Origin: SVQP01 sp045587385
GTDB taxonomy: Bacteria > Bacillota > Clostridia > Oscillospirales > CAG-272
Direction: 5' to 3'
DNA length: 57,599 nucleotides
Assembly: GCA_045587385.1 (NCBI GenBank)
Contig: JAZNCE010000104.1
Span: forward strand, 1-57,599
The notes under the pieces are model-generated. The model searched no databases. It had not been told where the DNA came from and saw nothing but the letters and a program-made list of their open reading frames with translations. Every line of letters starts with the position of its first letter. Position 1 is the first letter of the stretch. The position numbers were made by a program, and so were the translations under genes. Positions 25,004 through 34,867 of this stretch are shown here, piece after piece.

Positions 25004-26824
25004 ATGAATAAAACAAAACCGAAATACAGCATGTTCTCCAATATCGCATACGCCTTACGCAATATTTGGAAATGGGATAAAGCATTTTACCTGTTCTTTA
25101 TTCCAAGTATTCCTTTGGCAGTATTATTGCCGTTAGCAGCCACCTATTTTCCCAAAGTGCTGATTGATTCGGTTGAGTCACAGCAAAGTATTCCAGTGGT
25201 TATTACAATTATCGGTGTTTACTTCGGTGCACTTTTAATTGTGAAACTGTTTAATGATCTGTGTAAAAGCAAATTACACATGCGGCAATACAATTTGTCA
25301 AATTTATATCAACACGCCATCAGCGAAAAGCATATGCGTACCGATTATGCGAACACCGACAATCCTGAAGCTATTACCAAATATCAGCATGCAATGAACG
25401 ATGCCTGTTCAGGTCAATGCGCACCGGAATTTATCTGGCAATCTTTGCTGGGGCTCATCATTAGTTTATTAGGTATTTTCACCTATGGTTCTGTGATCGC
25501 AATCGTATCCCCTTGGATTCTGTTGTTTTTGTTTGTGTCGGCTTTGATTACTTATCTCGTCAGCCGTTGGCAGAGAAACTACATTGAGAAAAACAAGGAT
25601 CAATGGGTAACCATCGACCGAAAGATCGGCTACCTCCAAGGCTTTTCTGAGAGATTCGACCACGCCAAGGATATTCGCATCTACGGTATGTTCGATTGGC
25701 TTTCGGATATGCTGACAGGTTTCCAGAAGGAACGCTTTGGATGGACGAAGAGAGTCAGCGCACGCACATTGGGTGGAACATGCATTAACGCTCTACTGAT
25801 GCTGATCCAAAACGGCGCGGCCTATGCGGTATTGATCGTAATGGTCTTCAACAACGAGATTGGCGCAGGTGATTTCGTGTTCTATTTCGGTGCGATCACA
25901 GGCTTCTCCGCATGGCTGAATGGCATTGGAAACATGGTGAATGATATTACTCACAAGAGCATTAAGATCGGCTACTACCGTGAATATTTTGATATCGAAG
26001 AAAAGTACAATCACGGAGAAGGCTGTCCTATGCCTACCAAGCAGGAGTTGCCCGTAGATATTGAGTTGAATAACGTATCCTTCAAATATGCTTCTGCGGA
26101 CGGTGAAAAATGTGCGCTGAAGAATGTCAATCTGAAGATCGGCAAGGGCGAAAAGCTGGCCATTGTTGGTGCGAATGGTGCTGGTAAAACAACACTCGTT
26201 AAATTGATGTGCGGCTTTTATTACCCCTCCGAGGGTGAGATCAAACTGAACGGTCACGCCATTGCGGATTACAACATCGAGGATTACTATTCTCTCTTTT
26301 CGGCGGTATTCCAGGACATTTACCTCTTGCCTGTGACGATTGCAGAATTCGTTTCGTCCTCCGAAAAGGAAATTGATCGTGAAAGAGTGATGGATGTGAT
26401 CAGACAAGCCGGACTTGCAGATAAGATCAATTTTTTGCCCAACGGTATCGATTCGAGACTGATGAAGGGTGTTTTCGATGACTCCATCGAAATGTCAGGT
26501 GGTGAAAAACAAAAGCTGATGCTTGCCCGCGCACTCTACAAGGATGCTCCTGTCATTGTTCTGGATGAGCCCACCGCAGCGCTTGACCCGATTGCTGAAA
26601 ATGAGCTTTACTTGAAGTATAACGAGTTGACCGCCAACAAGACATCGGTATATATTTCTCACCGTCTCGCATCCACTCGCTTCTGTGACCGCATCGTATA
26701 TCTTGAAAACGGCGAGATCGTGGAATGCGGCTCTCACGACGAGCTGATGAAGATGGGCGGCAAGTATGCCCATATGTTTGAACTGCAAAGTCATTACTAT
26801 AAGGAGGATGTGGAACATGCGTAA
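25004..26824 (+). CDS. ABC exporter half-transporter, pair 1 first subunit
   Basis: A 606-residue fused exporter. The membrane domain (about residues 30-330) is followed by an ATPase with Walker A GANGAGKTT, Q-loop AVFQDIYLLP, signature MSGGEKQK, Walker B IVLDEPTAALDP and H-loop VYISHRL. GGAG precedes the chosen ATG. It overlaps the next ABC gene by 8 bp and probably forms a heterodimer with it. It is downstream of the LytTR/GHKL pair, a common layout for peptide export or immunity transporters. There is no peptidase domain. Confidence 0.92.
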   Translation: MNKTKPKYSMFSNIAYALRNIWKWDKAFYLFFIPSIPLAVLLPLAATYFPKVLIDSVESQQSIPVVITIIGVYFGALLIVKLFNDLCKSKLHMRQYNLSNLYQHAISEKHMRTDYANTDNPEAITKYQHAMNDACSGQCAPEFIWQSLLGLIISLLGIFTYGSVIAIVSPWILLFLFVSALITYLVSRWQRNYIEKNKDQWVTIDRKIGYLQGFSERFDHAKDIRIYGMFDWLSDMLTGFQKERFGWTKRVSARTLGGTCINALLMLIQNGAAYAVLIVMVFNNEIGAGDFVFYFGAITGFSAWLNGIGNMVNDITHKSIKIGYYREYFDIEEKYNHGEGCPMPTKQELPVDIELNNVSFKYASADGEKCALKNVNLKIGKGEKLAIVGANGAGKTTLVKLMCGFYYPSEGEIKLNGHAIADYNIEDYYSLFSAVFQDIYLLPVTIAEFVSSSEKEIDRERVMDVIRQAGLADKINFLPNGIDSRLMKGVFDDSIEMSGGEKQKLMLARALYKDAPVIVLDEPTAALDPIAENELYLKYNELTANKTSVYISHRLASTRFCDRIVYLENGEIVECGSHDELMKMGGKYAHMFELQSHYYKEDVEHA

Positions 26825-28640
26825 AGATAACCCTAATATGCGTGCGCTGAAGCTGCTGCACTCCTTCTGTCCTTCCTATTTTCCTCTATTAGTCCTCAAA
26901 TCGTTTTTTGGAAAACTGTCGCCTTATTTCAACCTGTATCTCTCCGCAGAAATCGTAAATGAGATCGTTGGTGCAAGAAACAAGGACACACTGATCACGC
27001 TTGTTCTGATTACTGTGATCGGCAACTTCGCCATTGCCATCATGGGAGGGATTTTGAACCGCGCTTTTGGCCATAAAGAAACCTTGCTTTACCAGCGTGA
27101 GGCAGTATATTATAACAAGAAAACACTTGGCCTCGATTACGACAACCTGGAAAACACCGAGGTTCGCCAGCTTCGCCGCAAGATCGTTGAGTCTTCAAGA
27201 ATCAATTTTCATGGCAAGCAACTGCTGTTGATGTCCGTCGGCAGATTGGTCAATATTACAATCAGCGCCATATTAGCTCTTGTTTTGGGCATTGAAATGT
27301 TCGTGCTGATGTTTGCATCGGGCTTCAGTTGGTTGATTATTCTCCTGGCTTGCCTGATCGTCGGTCTTGTCGCGTTTAATGTCTGGTATTCGTTCAGAGA
27401 AAAGGACAAAATGGGCGCGGTGTACCGTAACGTTTCTCAAACCATGATCGATGAAAACAGAATCGACGAAGCAATGGATTGTTATAATATGGGCAAGGAC
27501 GTGCGTCTGTACCGTCAGGATAAACTGATTATGAAGATCAAAAACTACGCATTCGATCTTCATAAAAAAGCCTTCCGCACCATGGAATCCAAACGCTATA
27601 AGATCAATATGCCGCTGACATTTACGGGCATTCTTCTGGAAGCAATTATCTATGTGTTCGTGTGTGTATACGCCTTGCTCGGAACATTCGGTATCGGTAG
27701 CATCGTAAAATACGTTGGTTTTGTAGAAACTATCACAGGTTGTATCACCAGTTACTTCGCTGTGTTTGCGGATATCAAGTATAACACCCCGTTTGTTGAA
27801 GACTATCTGGCATACTTCGACATTCCCCAAAAGATGTATCAGGGTTCGCTCACCGTTGAAAAGCGTGACGATAACGAGTATTATGTAGAGTTCAAGGACG
27901 TTTCCTTCAAATATCCGGGATCTGACACTTACGCGCTCCGTCATGTCAATGTGAAATTCAAGGTTGGTGAAAAGCTTGCAGTCGTTGGTATGAACGGTAG
28001 CGGTAAGACCACGTTCATCAAGCTGATGTGCCGATTGTACGATCCCACCGAGGGAGAAATCCTGCTCAACGGTGTCAATATCAAAAAATATGATTACGAC
28101 GAATATCTGGCTGTATTCTCGGTGGTGTTCCAGGACTTCAAGCTCTTTTCCTTCTCTCTTGGTGAAAACGTTGCCTCCGGGGCGGATTATGATGTGGATA
28201 AGGTAATGGGCTCCCTCCATCAGTCCGGATTCGGTGAACGATTGGCAACCATGCCGGAGGGCATCAAGACCACCTTGTATAAGGATTTCGATGAAAACGG
28301 CGTTGAGGTGTCCGGTGGCGAAGCGCAAAAGATCGCCCTTGCCCGAGCACTCTATAAGGATTCACCGTTTATCATTCTTGACGAGCCTACTGCAGCTTTG
28401 GATCCCATTGCAGAATACGAGATCTATTCCAAGTTTAACGAGATCGTCGGCGACAAGACGGCCATCTATATCAGCCACCGTCTGTCCTCTTGCCGCTTCT
28501 GTGACAAGATCGCCGTGTTCGATAACGGTCATATCGTTCAGCGTGGTTCCCATGATGAGCTTGTTGTCGACGAATCGGGCAAGTATTATGAGCTTTGGCA
28601 CGCACAAGCACAGTATTACACAGAAAGCCAAGGGGCTTAA
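26817..28640 (+). CDS. ABC exporter half-transporter, pair 1 second subunit
   Basis: A 607-residue fused exporter starting MRKDNPNMRALKLLHSFC. AAGGAGG nine bases upstream sets this start; the longer frame from 26766 is inside the previous gene. Membrane helices occupy about residues 20-310. The ATPase has Walker A GMNGSGKTT, Q-loop VVFQDFKLF, signature VSGGEAQK and Walker B IILDEPTAALDP. Both partners of this pair have intact signatures and Walker motifs, unlike the pair in the radical SAM operon. Confidence 0.92.
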   Translation: MRKDNPNMRALKLLHSFCPSYFPLLVLKSFFGKLSPYFNLYLSAEIVNEIVGARNKDTLITLVLITVIGNFAIAIMGGILNRAFGHKETLLYQREAVYYNKKTLGLDYDNLENTEVRQLRRKIVESSRINFHGKQLLLMSVGRLVNITISAILALVLGIEMFVLMFASGFSWLIILLACLIVGLVAFNVWYSFREKDKMGAVYRNVSQTMIDENRIDEAMDCYNMGKDVRLYRQDKLIMKIKNYAFDLHKKAFRTMESKRYKINMPLTFTGILLEAIIYVFVCVYALLGTFGIGSIVKYVGFVETITGCITSYFAVFADIKYNTPFVEDYLAYFDIPQKMYQGSLTVEKRDDNEYYVEFKDVSFKYPGSDTYALRHVNVKFKVGEKLAVVGMNGSGKTTFIKLMCRLYDPTEGEILLNGVNIKKYDYDEYLAVFSVVFQDFKLFSFSLGENVASGADYDVDKVMGSLHQSGFGERLATMPEGIKTTLYKDFDENGVEVSGGEAQKIALARALYKDSPFIILDEPTAALDPIAEYEIYSKFNEIVGDKTAIYISHRLSSCRFCDKIAVFDNGHIVQRGSHDELVVDESGKYYELWHAQAQYYTESQGA

Positions 28641-28647
28641 TAAAAAT

Positions 28648-28677
28648 CAGGGCGCATTGCGTCAAACTTGCGCCCTG
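28648..28677 (+). terminator. Hairpin between ABC pair and coiled-coil gene
   Basis: Arms CAGGGCGCA and TGCGCCCTG enclose a 12-base loop. No T-run follows, so it is probably a partial terminator or processing stem inside the operon. Confidence 0.55.
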
Positions 28678-28696
28678 TAAAAGTTGGAGGAATTAA

Positions 28697-28987
28697 ATGA
28701 CAGAGAATACTATCACCATCACAGAGGTCTGGGAGCAGATCAAAAAGCTGCAGGAGCAGATCGCATCCTTGAAAGAAACCACCGATTGTATCATTGCTGT
28801 GAATGATATCGATGAATATGACAATGGGGAGCCGATAACCGTCGTTAAGACAGAGATCGCAATGGCGAAAATCGATACCATCAAGCATACGTTTTCCGAG
28901 CGCGAAAAAACGTTGCAGTCGCTTCTTGATCTCTATAAGATCATGTATAGCGATTTGAAGCAGGAAAATGCAGCAAATACACTCTGA
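28697..28987 (+). CDS. Small coiled-coil protein, unknown function
   Basis: A 96-residue acidic protein with two helical stretches (VWEQIKKLQEQIASLKE; FSEREKTLQSLLDLYKIMYS), likely a coiled-coil hairpin. GGAGG lies six bases before the start. It is downstream of the first ABC pair and may be an accessory or immunity-like protein. No known family is recognised. Confidence 0.7.
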   Translation: MTENTITITEVWEQIKKLQEQIASLKETTDCIIAVNDIDEYDNGEPITVVKTEIAMAKIDTIKHTFSEREKTLQSLLDLYKIMYSDLKQENAANTL

Positions 28988-29010
28988 GATAATTTGCAGA
29001 GGTGCGTGAA

Positions 29011-29322
29011 ATGAACCAGGTACAAAACAAAATTGACATCATCAGAAAAGTACTCAGTGAGATTGAAAGTGAGAATAGATTCACAGAAATTTTCAGACAA
29101 ATCCCCTTGAATTCGCAAAGGGATTTCAAGGATTTTTCTCCGGAACAAATCTATTTTGACTTTATCAAGTATATCATGGAACAAGATAATCTGCCGGATA
29201 ACGTATATGGCATCAATATCCACATGAATTCCGATAATGTCATTGATCACTATGAACTGATCTCTTTTGCATGTGAAACAGCATCATGCAAGGGCTATAT
29301 CAATGTTGTTTGGGTGGAGTAA
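29011..29322 (+). CDS. Small unknown protein, 3' end duplicated at 35278
   Basis: A 103-residue protein starting MNQVQNKIDIIRKVL; the ATG at 29011 follows GAGGTG by eight bases, while the GTG at 29002 is too close to it. The C-terminal part (DHYELISFACETASCKGYIN) reappears, still in frame, as a 5'-truncated fragment at 35278-35349. It is unknown; its place after ABC exporters and its duplicated tail suggest an element-borne accessory or immunity gene. Confidence 0.65.
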   Translation: MNQVQNKIDIIRKVLSEIESENRFTEIFRQIPLNSQRDFKDFSPEQIYFDFIKYIMEQDNLPDNVYGINIHMNSDNVIDHYELISFACETASCKGYINVVWVE

Positions 29323-29385
29323 TACTTAAACAACAATTTAATGAAAACACCGCCGAGAGTAACCGTAATTGCTCACTCTCGGCGG
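29251..29385. repeat. 135-bp duplication, copy 1
   Basis: This segment covers the last 24 codons of the small gene plus its terminator. It matches 35278-35412 without gaps and with about ten differences. The second copy has lost the front of the gene. Confidence 0.9.
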
Positions 29386-29391
29386 TGATTT
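29348..29391 (+). terminator. Terminator with 13-bp stem
   Basis: CACCGCCGAGAGT and ACTCTCGGCGGTG flank a 14-base loop and are followed by ATTTTG. Confidence 0.85.
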
Positions 29392-29433
29392 TGACATATA
29401 TATTATATCACAAAATCAGCAAAAAATCAAGTC

Positions 29434-29462
29434 TTGTATTTGCTAATTTATTGTGCTATAAT
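29434..29462 (+). promoter_or_regulatory. Promoter of the 51-residue gene
   Basis: TTGTAT and TATAAT are 17 bases apart, ending 30 bases before the start. Confidence 0.65.
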
Positions 29463-29492
29463 TTATGAAATCACAAAAAGGAGTAATGCCTT

Positions 29493-29648
29493 ATGATCTT
29501 AAATGCATTGGATGAAATTTTGTTTTGCGATGATATTGATACATTAAAAACATTCACAAAGCAAAACAGCGAAAGATTCTACCCCCCATCAGAACCCACC
29601 GAAGCCGTCAAGGGAAACGGAAAAAGTATCGCAGTCTTGTCACGTTAA
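29493..29648 (+). CDS. Small protein, 51 residues, unknown
   Basis: A short frame (MILNALDEILFCDDIDTLKT at the start, GNGKSIAVLSR at the end) with its own consensus promoter and AAAAGGAG nine bases upstream. The second half of the coding sequence is one arm of a long inverted repeat whose other arm is at 29706-29745, so that part may have been captured from a mobile or structured element. It may be a truncated protein; no function is assigned. Confidence 0.5.
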   Translation: MILNALDEILFCDDIDTLKTFTKQNSERFYPPSEPTEAVKGNGKSIAVLSR

Positions 29649-29745
29649 AAGAGCTGACTTGAAAACAGATCATTCTGTCATTCAAGTCGGCTCTATGAAT
29701 TTTTAGCGATACTTTTTCCCCCTTGACGGGGGCGGTGGCGTTCTG
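29590..29745. repeat. Long imperfect inverted repeat around a terminator
   Basis: The left arm 29590-29632 (with GCCGTCAAGGG and AAAAAGTATCGC) is the reverse complement of the right arm 29706-29745 apart from small gaps. Between them lies the stem GAGCTGACTTGAA / TTCAAGTCGGCTC (29651-29693). Transcribed, this would be a roughly 155-nt hairpin. The right arm also carries a promoter-like TTGACG-18-TACAAT matching 5582-5610. Confidence 0.75.
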
Positions 29746-29985
29746 ATACAATCTATTTTCAATACCATACTTCCTATTAAGCCAGCTTCAAGCGAAATCG
29801 AATTATGCATTATAGGAAAACTTGACAATTTAATATCCCGGCACGATGGATTTTCAACTTTGAGTTAATACAATGTTTCCTAACAATACCTTTACTATGT
29901 AATTTTCGTATGCTATAATAAACATAAATCTAATAACACTTGGCATCATCTCGGAAGATTTCACAATTCATGTGAGGAAAACATC
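29649..29985. other. Intergenic: terminator, inverted-repeat arm, promoter
   Basis: It holds the terminator stem (29651-29693), the right repeat arm, and the promoter for the second ABC pair. No further gene is seen. Confidence 0.5.
29891..29919 (+). promoter_or_regulatory. Promoter of second ABC pair
   Basis: TTTACT and an extended TGCTATAAT are separated by 17 bases. The leader is about 60 bases to the start at 29986. Confidence 0.7.
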
Positions 29986-31779
29986 ATGAAAAAACTCAAA
30001 AACCTACGCTTCTATTTCAAAAAAGCAAAAGAAATGGCAGGCGCGTACATGGCTACGACCCTGCTCCGCAGTTTGTTTTTTGCACTTCTTTCACTTATTG
30101 ACATTGCCGGGCTTGGTATCATCATCGATGCACTTGTTTCCAAAAAGCCCTTCGACAATATCTTGCGTCTCATTATTTTTTATGTACTTGTAAATCTTGC
30201 GGTGAGTTTAGGGGGGCATTTCCTTACTTTATTTGAAAACAGGTCAATGCGCCGTGCTTCGAACACCTTACAGTATCAGTACATGAGGGACTGTCTGGAC
30301 ATCGACTACCATTATGTTCAGGACGGAAACGTGCTGAATCTGAAGCGGAATTCCATGCTTGCACATCCCGCGTTTTCACTCTCAACTTTCGGTGAGTGCT
30401 TGAACGCTCTTATAAAACTACTCGGAACGATTTCAATTTTCTTCCTGCTCAGTCCCATTTTTATAGTCATTTTGACTGTGTTGTCTGTACTGATTATCAC
30501 ATTGACGGTTTATACACAACGATGCGATTATAAATTCAAACTCGATTGTGCAGACGATGAACGCAGATTGCAATACTTATACGAGATCATGACCAAATAT
30601 AAGTTCGCAAAGGAGATCCGCATCAACAACGCCGCCGACTATATCTCCGACAAGTATCAAACGGTGTTTTCAGAGCATATGAGCAAATTCCGCCGACTTC
30701 TCAGAAAAAAGCTCGGTGTGAATTGGCTTGGCATTCTGCTCTCATGCCTGCAGAGTGCATTGATGTATTTCTATTTTACATATCAAGCATCAGTCGGAGT
30801 AATCAGCATCGCTGATTACACAGTCGCACTTGCCTCCACAATGCTATTTACATCGGCGCTTCTTGCTTTGTTCAAAAGCATTGGTACAATCCGAAACGTG
30901 CTTGATTCAGTGGATATTTATCGCGATTATGAGGAAACACTTGAAAATAATTCCTTGATGCGCGAAACAAGCGAGTTCCCCGAAAGAGAGCTCGATGTAA
31001 AAAAAGCCACGCTTTGCTTTGAAAACGTGTCCTTCCGTTATCCGAATACTGAAACAGACACGCTCAAAAACATCTCGTTTTCAGTCAAACCCGGGCAACG
31101 GTTGGCTATTGTAGGATTGAACGGTGCCGGCAAAACGACGCTGATCAAGCTGCTTTTACGCTTATATAAGCCAACAGAAGGCAAGATCACGCTCGATGGG
31201 GTAGATATTATGAAAATTCCATATAAACAATATTCGCGATACGTGAGTACCGTTTTACAGGATTTTGCTTTGTTTTCCTACAGTGTAAAAGAAAATATCG
31301 TATTCGATCAAGCATATGATGATGTGCGATTTTGGGACAGCATTGAAAAAAGCGGGCTTGCAGATAAGCTATCCAACCTCCCGAATGGCGTTGATACCTC
31401 GGTCAATCGTGACCTTAACGATGAAGGTATTGAATTTTCCGGTGGCGAGGGACAGAAGCTGGCAACCGCGCACGCAATATACAAGGATGCCCCGCTTTTT
31501 ATTTTGGACGAACCGACGGCAGCTCTCGATCCCATTGCAGAAGCTACCCTGTTTTCACGGTTCGATGAGATCACACGCGGAAAAACAACGATATTTATCA
31601 CGCACAGACTTTCCTCCACGACGTTCTGTGATGACATTTTAGTGCTTTGCGACGGTGCAATCATTGAGCAAGGCTCACATGAGACGTTACTGTCTAAGGC
31701 AGACGGAACATATGCAAAGCTGTATCGGTCACAAATGCAGTATTACGAAGAGCACAAAGAAACGGAGGGAGCAGTATGA
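29986..31779 (+). CDS. ABC exporter half-transporter, pair 2 first subunit
   Basis: A 597-residue fused exporter with helices in residues about 20-300 and an ATPase: Walker A GLNGAGKTT, Q-loop VLQDFALFS, signature FSGGEGQK, Walker B FILDEPTAALDP and H-loop ITHRL. It overlaps the next gene by 4 bp (ATGA). The pair resembles pair 1, pointing to duplication and divergence of peptide exporters, but the substrate is unknown. Confidence 0.92.
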   Translation: MKKLKNLRFYFKKAKEMAGAYMATTLLRSLFFALLSLIDIAGLGIIIDALVSKKPFDNILRLIIFYVLVNLAVSLGGHFLTLFENRSMRRASNTLQYQYMRDCLDIDYHYVQDGNVLNLKRNSMLAHPAFSLSTFGECLNALIKLLGTISIFFLLSPIFIVILTVLSVLIITLTVYTQRCDYKFKLDCADDERRLQYLYEIMTKYKFAKEIRINNAADYISDKYQTVFSEHMSKFRRLLRKKLGVNWLGILLSCLQSALMYFYFTYQASVGVISIADYTVALASTMLFTSALLALFKSIGTIRNVLDSVDIYRDYEETLENNSLMRETSEFPERELDVKKATLCFENVSFRYPNTETDTLKNISFSVKPGQRLAIVGLNGAGKTTLIKLLLRLYKPTEGKITLDGVDIMKIPYKQYSRYVSTVLQDFALFSYSVKENIVFDQAYDDVRFWDSIEKSGLADKLSNLPNGVDTSVNRDLNDEGIEFSGGEGQKLATAHAIYKDAPLFILDEPTAALDPIAEATLFSRFDEITRGKTTIFITHRLSSTTFCDDILVLCDGAIIEQGSHETLLSKADGTYAKLYRSQMQYYEEHKETEGAV

Positions 31780-33521
31780 AAGCGAGAAAAACTACAGTTT
31801 CCTTTAAAGTTCTGCGCATGATCGCAAAAAACGAGCCGGGGTATGTATTCTTTTCCATCCCGCATCTGCTCCTATCCTCCGTCCTCACGCTACTTGCTGT
31901 ATATTTCCCAAAGCATTTCATTGAACAGCTTGAGAATAGACAAGATTTCCCCAGCATCGCTACATCTGTCGGAATCTACATCGGGATACTGATTATGATA
32001 CAATCTGCTGATGCGTTTTTTGTTCACAAGACAGAGCGTTGCAGAGAGCACTTTTCGAAGCAAATTCGTCTGCGTGCGGGAGAAATCACCATGGAGCTTC
32101 CGCTCGCCAATATCGAGGGGGCATCCTTCGGAGATAAGCTCGCGATGGCAAACCATATTACACAAATCATGGATGCTTTCTCTATCTTACAGAGCATTTT
32201 GATCAGCTTCATTACCATTGCGGGGTTGTCCGTGATTATCAGCAAGTTGGATATTGTCTTTCTTCTGACCGTTGCGGTCGTGCTTTCCGTAAAGGTTCTG
32301 TTCGTATGTCTTACATACCGGTACCGAAAGAAGCGCCGTGTTTTATATGGAGAAAACGATCGGATCGGTAGCTATCTTGAAAACACCGCTTATTTCAATC
32401 AGGGTGCTGCGAAGGAACTGCGGATCGATGCGCTGGGCGATTGGTTCATGAAGAAGATCAGAGGCTATCGTGAAAAGATGCTCTCACTTCAATACGAAGA
32501 TTTCGGTCGCTCGGCTCTTTTTGACATAATTTCCGCTATCCTGCTGGCACTTCAATCCCTGATTATACTTGTGTTACTGGCAAAACGTGTCACAACCGGT
32601 GAAATCGGCATAGCAGAGTTCACAATGTATTTTTCGGCAGTCGCAACGCTGACAGCAACACTTTCATCGGTAGTCACCCAGATCGGTGATTACAGTCATC
32701 GACAGATTTATTTATCTGATTTTGAAAAATTGTCGGCAGATCAGCCTATACCCGGAATAAAGACGGAGAAGGACCTGAACGGCTTGGATATCGTATTTGA
32801 TGATGTTTGGTTTGCCTATCCGAACACCGAAAAATTTGTGCTGAAAAACATTAATATCCGTATTGTCCAAGGGGAAAAGCTCTCGGTTGTTGGACAGAAC
32901 GGAGCCGGAAAAACGACATTTATCAAACTCCTCTGCCGTTTCTACCGACCAACGCGCGGCAGGATCACGCTTGGTGGAATTGATATTCATGAAATTGAGG
33001 AGGGCGTGTATCGTCGGCTACTCTCTGCTGTTTTTCAAGATTTTCAGAATTTCCCGTTCACAGTTGAAGAAAATATCACAATGGGAAAAGAGGAAAGGCC
33101 GTCTATATTCTCGCTCGGTGATTGGATAAACAGACTGCCGGCGGGAGTCAAGACCTATGTAACCCGCAATTTCGAAGCGGATGGCGTTGAATTATCCGGC
33201 GGCGAGGGACAAAAGCTGGCCATCCTCCGTGCAGTGCACAAACATACTCCGATTCTCATATTAGATGAACCGACCGCATCTCTCGACCCCATGGCTGAAT
33301 GTGAGATATACGATGAATATTTTAATATTGCGAAGGAAAAGACGACGATCTTCATATCTCACAGGCTCGCTTCATCAACGATTGCCGACCGTGTTGTTCT
33401 TTTTGAGAACGGACAGATCGCAGGATACGGTTCGCATGAGGAACTGATAAAAAACTGTGAAACATATGCTCAGATGTTTGCGCTTCAACGGAGTAGTTTC
33501 AAAAATGAGCAGTTAGCATAG
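31776..33521 (+). CDS. ABC exporter half-transporter, pair 2 second subunit
   Basis: A 581-residue fused exporter, partner of the preceding gene. The ATPase has Walker A GQNGAGKTT, Q-loop AVFQDFQNFP, signature LSGGEGQK, Walker B LILDEPTASLDP and H-loop FISHRL. It is slightly shorter than the others in the window because the segment between Q-loop and signature is compact. The regulator that follows (33604) may control the pair. Confidence 0.92.
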   Translation: MKARKTTVSFKVLRMIAKNEPGYVFFSIPHLLLSSVLTLLAVYFPKHFIEQLENRQDFPSIATSVGIYIGILIMIQSADAFFVHKTERCREHFSKQIRLRAGEITMELPLANIEGASFGDKLAMANHITQIMDAFSILQSILISFITIAGLSVIISKLDIVFLLTVAVVLSVKVLFVCLTYRYRKKRRVLYGENDRIGSYLENTAYFNQGAAKELRIDALGDWFMKKIRGYREKMLSLQYEDFGRSALFDIISAILLALQSLIILVLLAKRVTTGEIGIAEFTMYFSAVATLTATLSSVVTQIGDYSHRQIYLSDFEKLSADQPIPGIKTEKDLNGLDIVFDDVWFAYPNTEKFVLKNINIRIVQGEKLSVVGQNGAGKTTFIKLLCRFYRPTRGRITLGGIDIHEIEEGVYRRLLSAVFQDFQNFPFTVEENITMGKEERPSIFSLGDWINRLPAGVKTYVTRNFEADGVELSGGEGQKLAILRAVHKHTPILILDEPTASLDPMAECEIYDEYFNIAKEKTTIFISHRLASSTIADRVVLFENGQIAGYGSHEELIKNCETYAQMFALQRSSFKNEQLA

Positions 33522-33603
33522 CACATGAACATAATAATACCCCTGTTGTTCAGCATTGTCTCAAAGTAATTGTACTGAATATTGCAGGAGAATGGAGAAT
33601 CCT

Positions 33604-34689
33604 ATGAAAATGGCCATCGGCGCAAATATCAAGCGCCTTCGCATGGAAAAAAACGCAACTCAGGAACAGCTTTCGGTAGCGATGAACGTCACCTGCGCGG
33701 CAGTCAGCAAGTGGGAGCGGGGCGATACCTATCCCGACATCACCCTGCTGCAACCATTAGCGTATTATTTCGGCGTGACCTTAGACGAGCTCATGGGCTA
33801 TGACCAAGAAAAGATCGCTGCGGATATCGATGAGGTACTTGCCTTATATCATCAGCATTGGAATGACAGTATGGGTCAAGAAATCATCACCAAGGCTTAC
33901 CGCGATTATCCGAATGACTATCGGATCATGCACAGTTATATGTGGAATATCGCGGGGGATCGGGCGGACAATGACCCTGCTGTACTTCTTGCCCACAAGG
34001 ATGAACTCGGGTCTATTTGCGATAAGATCCTGGAGGGCTGTACCGATGACAATCTCCGGTTAGGTGCGTGGAATATGAAGGCAAAGCTGCTTCATGCAGA
34101 AGGTAAGACGGAAGAGGCGTGCGAAATTTATCGCACCAAATTCAAGGGATGGTTCGACACCTGTGGACAGATGACCGAACAGCTTTTTGCCAAGGATACG
34201 AAGGAATACTATTTCCATTTACAGAAGAACCTGTACGAGTTGGCGGATTTTGCGGCAGATAAGCTGGGCAGGAGTGTATTCTTCGACTCCTCCCTTACCT
34301 TGGCCGAAAAGACCGAACGTGCATTGAGATACGGTGACATTCTGCTGAACGCGCATGAGCAGACAGGTGACGATTTCTTTCTTCTGCTTGCTGAATCTTT
34401 TTTGGGCAGAATGGAGAACGATCTCTGCTTTCGTGGTGGCACCGACGCTGAGATTATAGCAGTTATGGAGAAACATCTACACACCGTCAAGCTTCTTGTG
34501 GAACACATGGAGGAAAATGCACCTCTGCATCATGCCTACTGCGACCATCGTCCGTACGTGTTGCAGGACGGCCTTCTCCAATGGAATTTGGACTACCGCA
34601 CCAACGCCACAAGCGGGCGACGTGCAGAACTATTGCAGAATCCGGGTTATACTGCGGTGTTGGAGCGATACCATTTAATTAATAGTTAA
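33604..34689 (+). CDS. XRE regulator with helical-repeat C-terminus
   Basis: About 361 residues. The N-terminal HTH covers residues 1-62 (IGANIKRLRMEKNATQEQL, then CAAVSKWERGDTYPDITLL, FGVTLDELMGYD). The remaining 300 residues are helical and TPR-like (DYRIMHSYMWNIAGDRA, EACEIYRTKFKGWFDTCGQM), the layout of peptide- or metabolite-responsive regulators in clostridia. GGAG six bases before the second of two nearby ATGs supports this start. It lies 82 bases after the second ABC pair. Confidence 0.85.
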   Translation: MKMAIGANIKRLRMEKNATQEQLSVAMNVTCAAVSKWERGDTYPDITLLQPLAYYFGVTLDELMGYDQEKIAADIDEVLALYHQHWNDSMGQEIITKAYRDYPNDYRIMHSYMWNIAGDRADNDPAVLLAHKDELGSICDKILEGCTDDNLRLGAWNMKAKLLHAEGKTEEACEIYRTKFKGWFDTCGQMTEQLFAKDTKEYYFHLQKNLYELADFAADKLGRSVFFDSSLTLAEKTERALRYGDILLNAHEQTGDDFFLLLAESFLGRMENDLCFRGGTDAEIIAVMEKHLHTVKLLVEHMEENAPLHHAYCDHRPYVLQDGLLQWNLDYRTNATSGRRAELLQNPGYTAVLERYHLINS

Positions 34690-34779
34690 TTATAGTTGTA
34701 TGATATTGTATATAAGACAAAGCATATGATTTTTCGAAGTTGTAGCAATGAGTTGGCAAAAAAATCATTATGTATAAAC

Positions 34780-34819
34780 AAAGAGCTAACCGATTTTTGA
34801 ATAAATCAGTTAGCTCTTT
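34780..34819. terminator. Bidirectional terminator, 17-bp stem
   Basis: AAAGAGCTAACCGATTT and AAATCAGTTAGCTCTTT (one mismatch) lie between the convergent ends of the XRE gene and the minus-strand gene at 34868. Confidence 0.8.
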
Positions 34820-34867
34820 GGGCCTTTCAAGACGAACAAGTAGCACCTTATAATGCTTGGAAAATTT

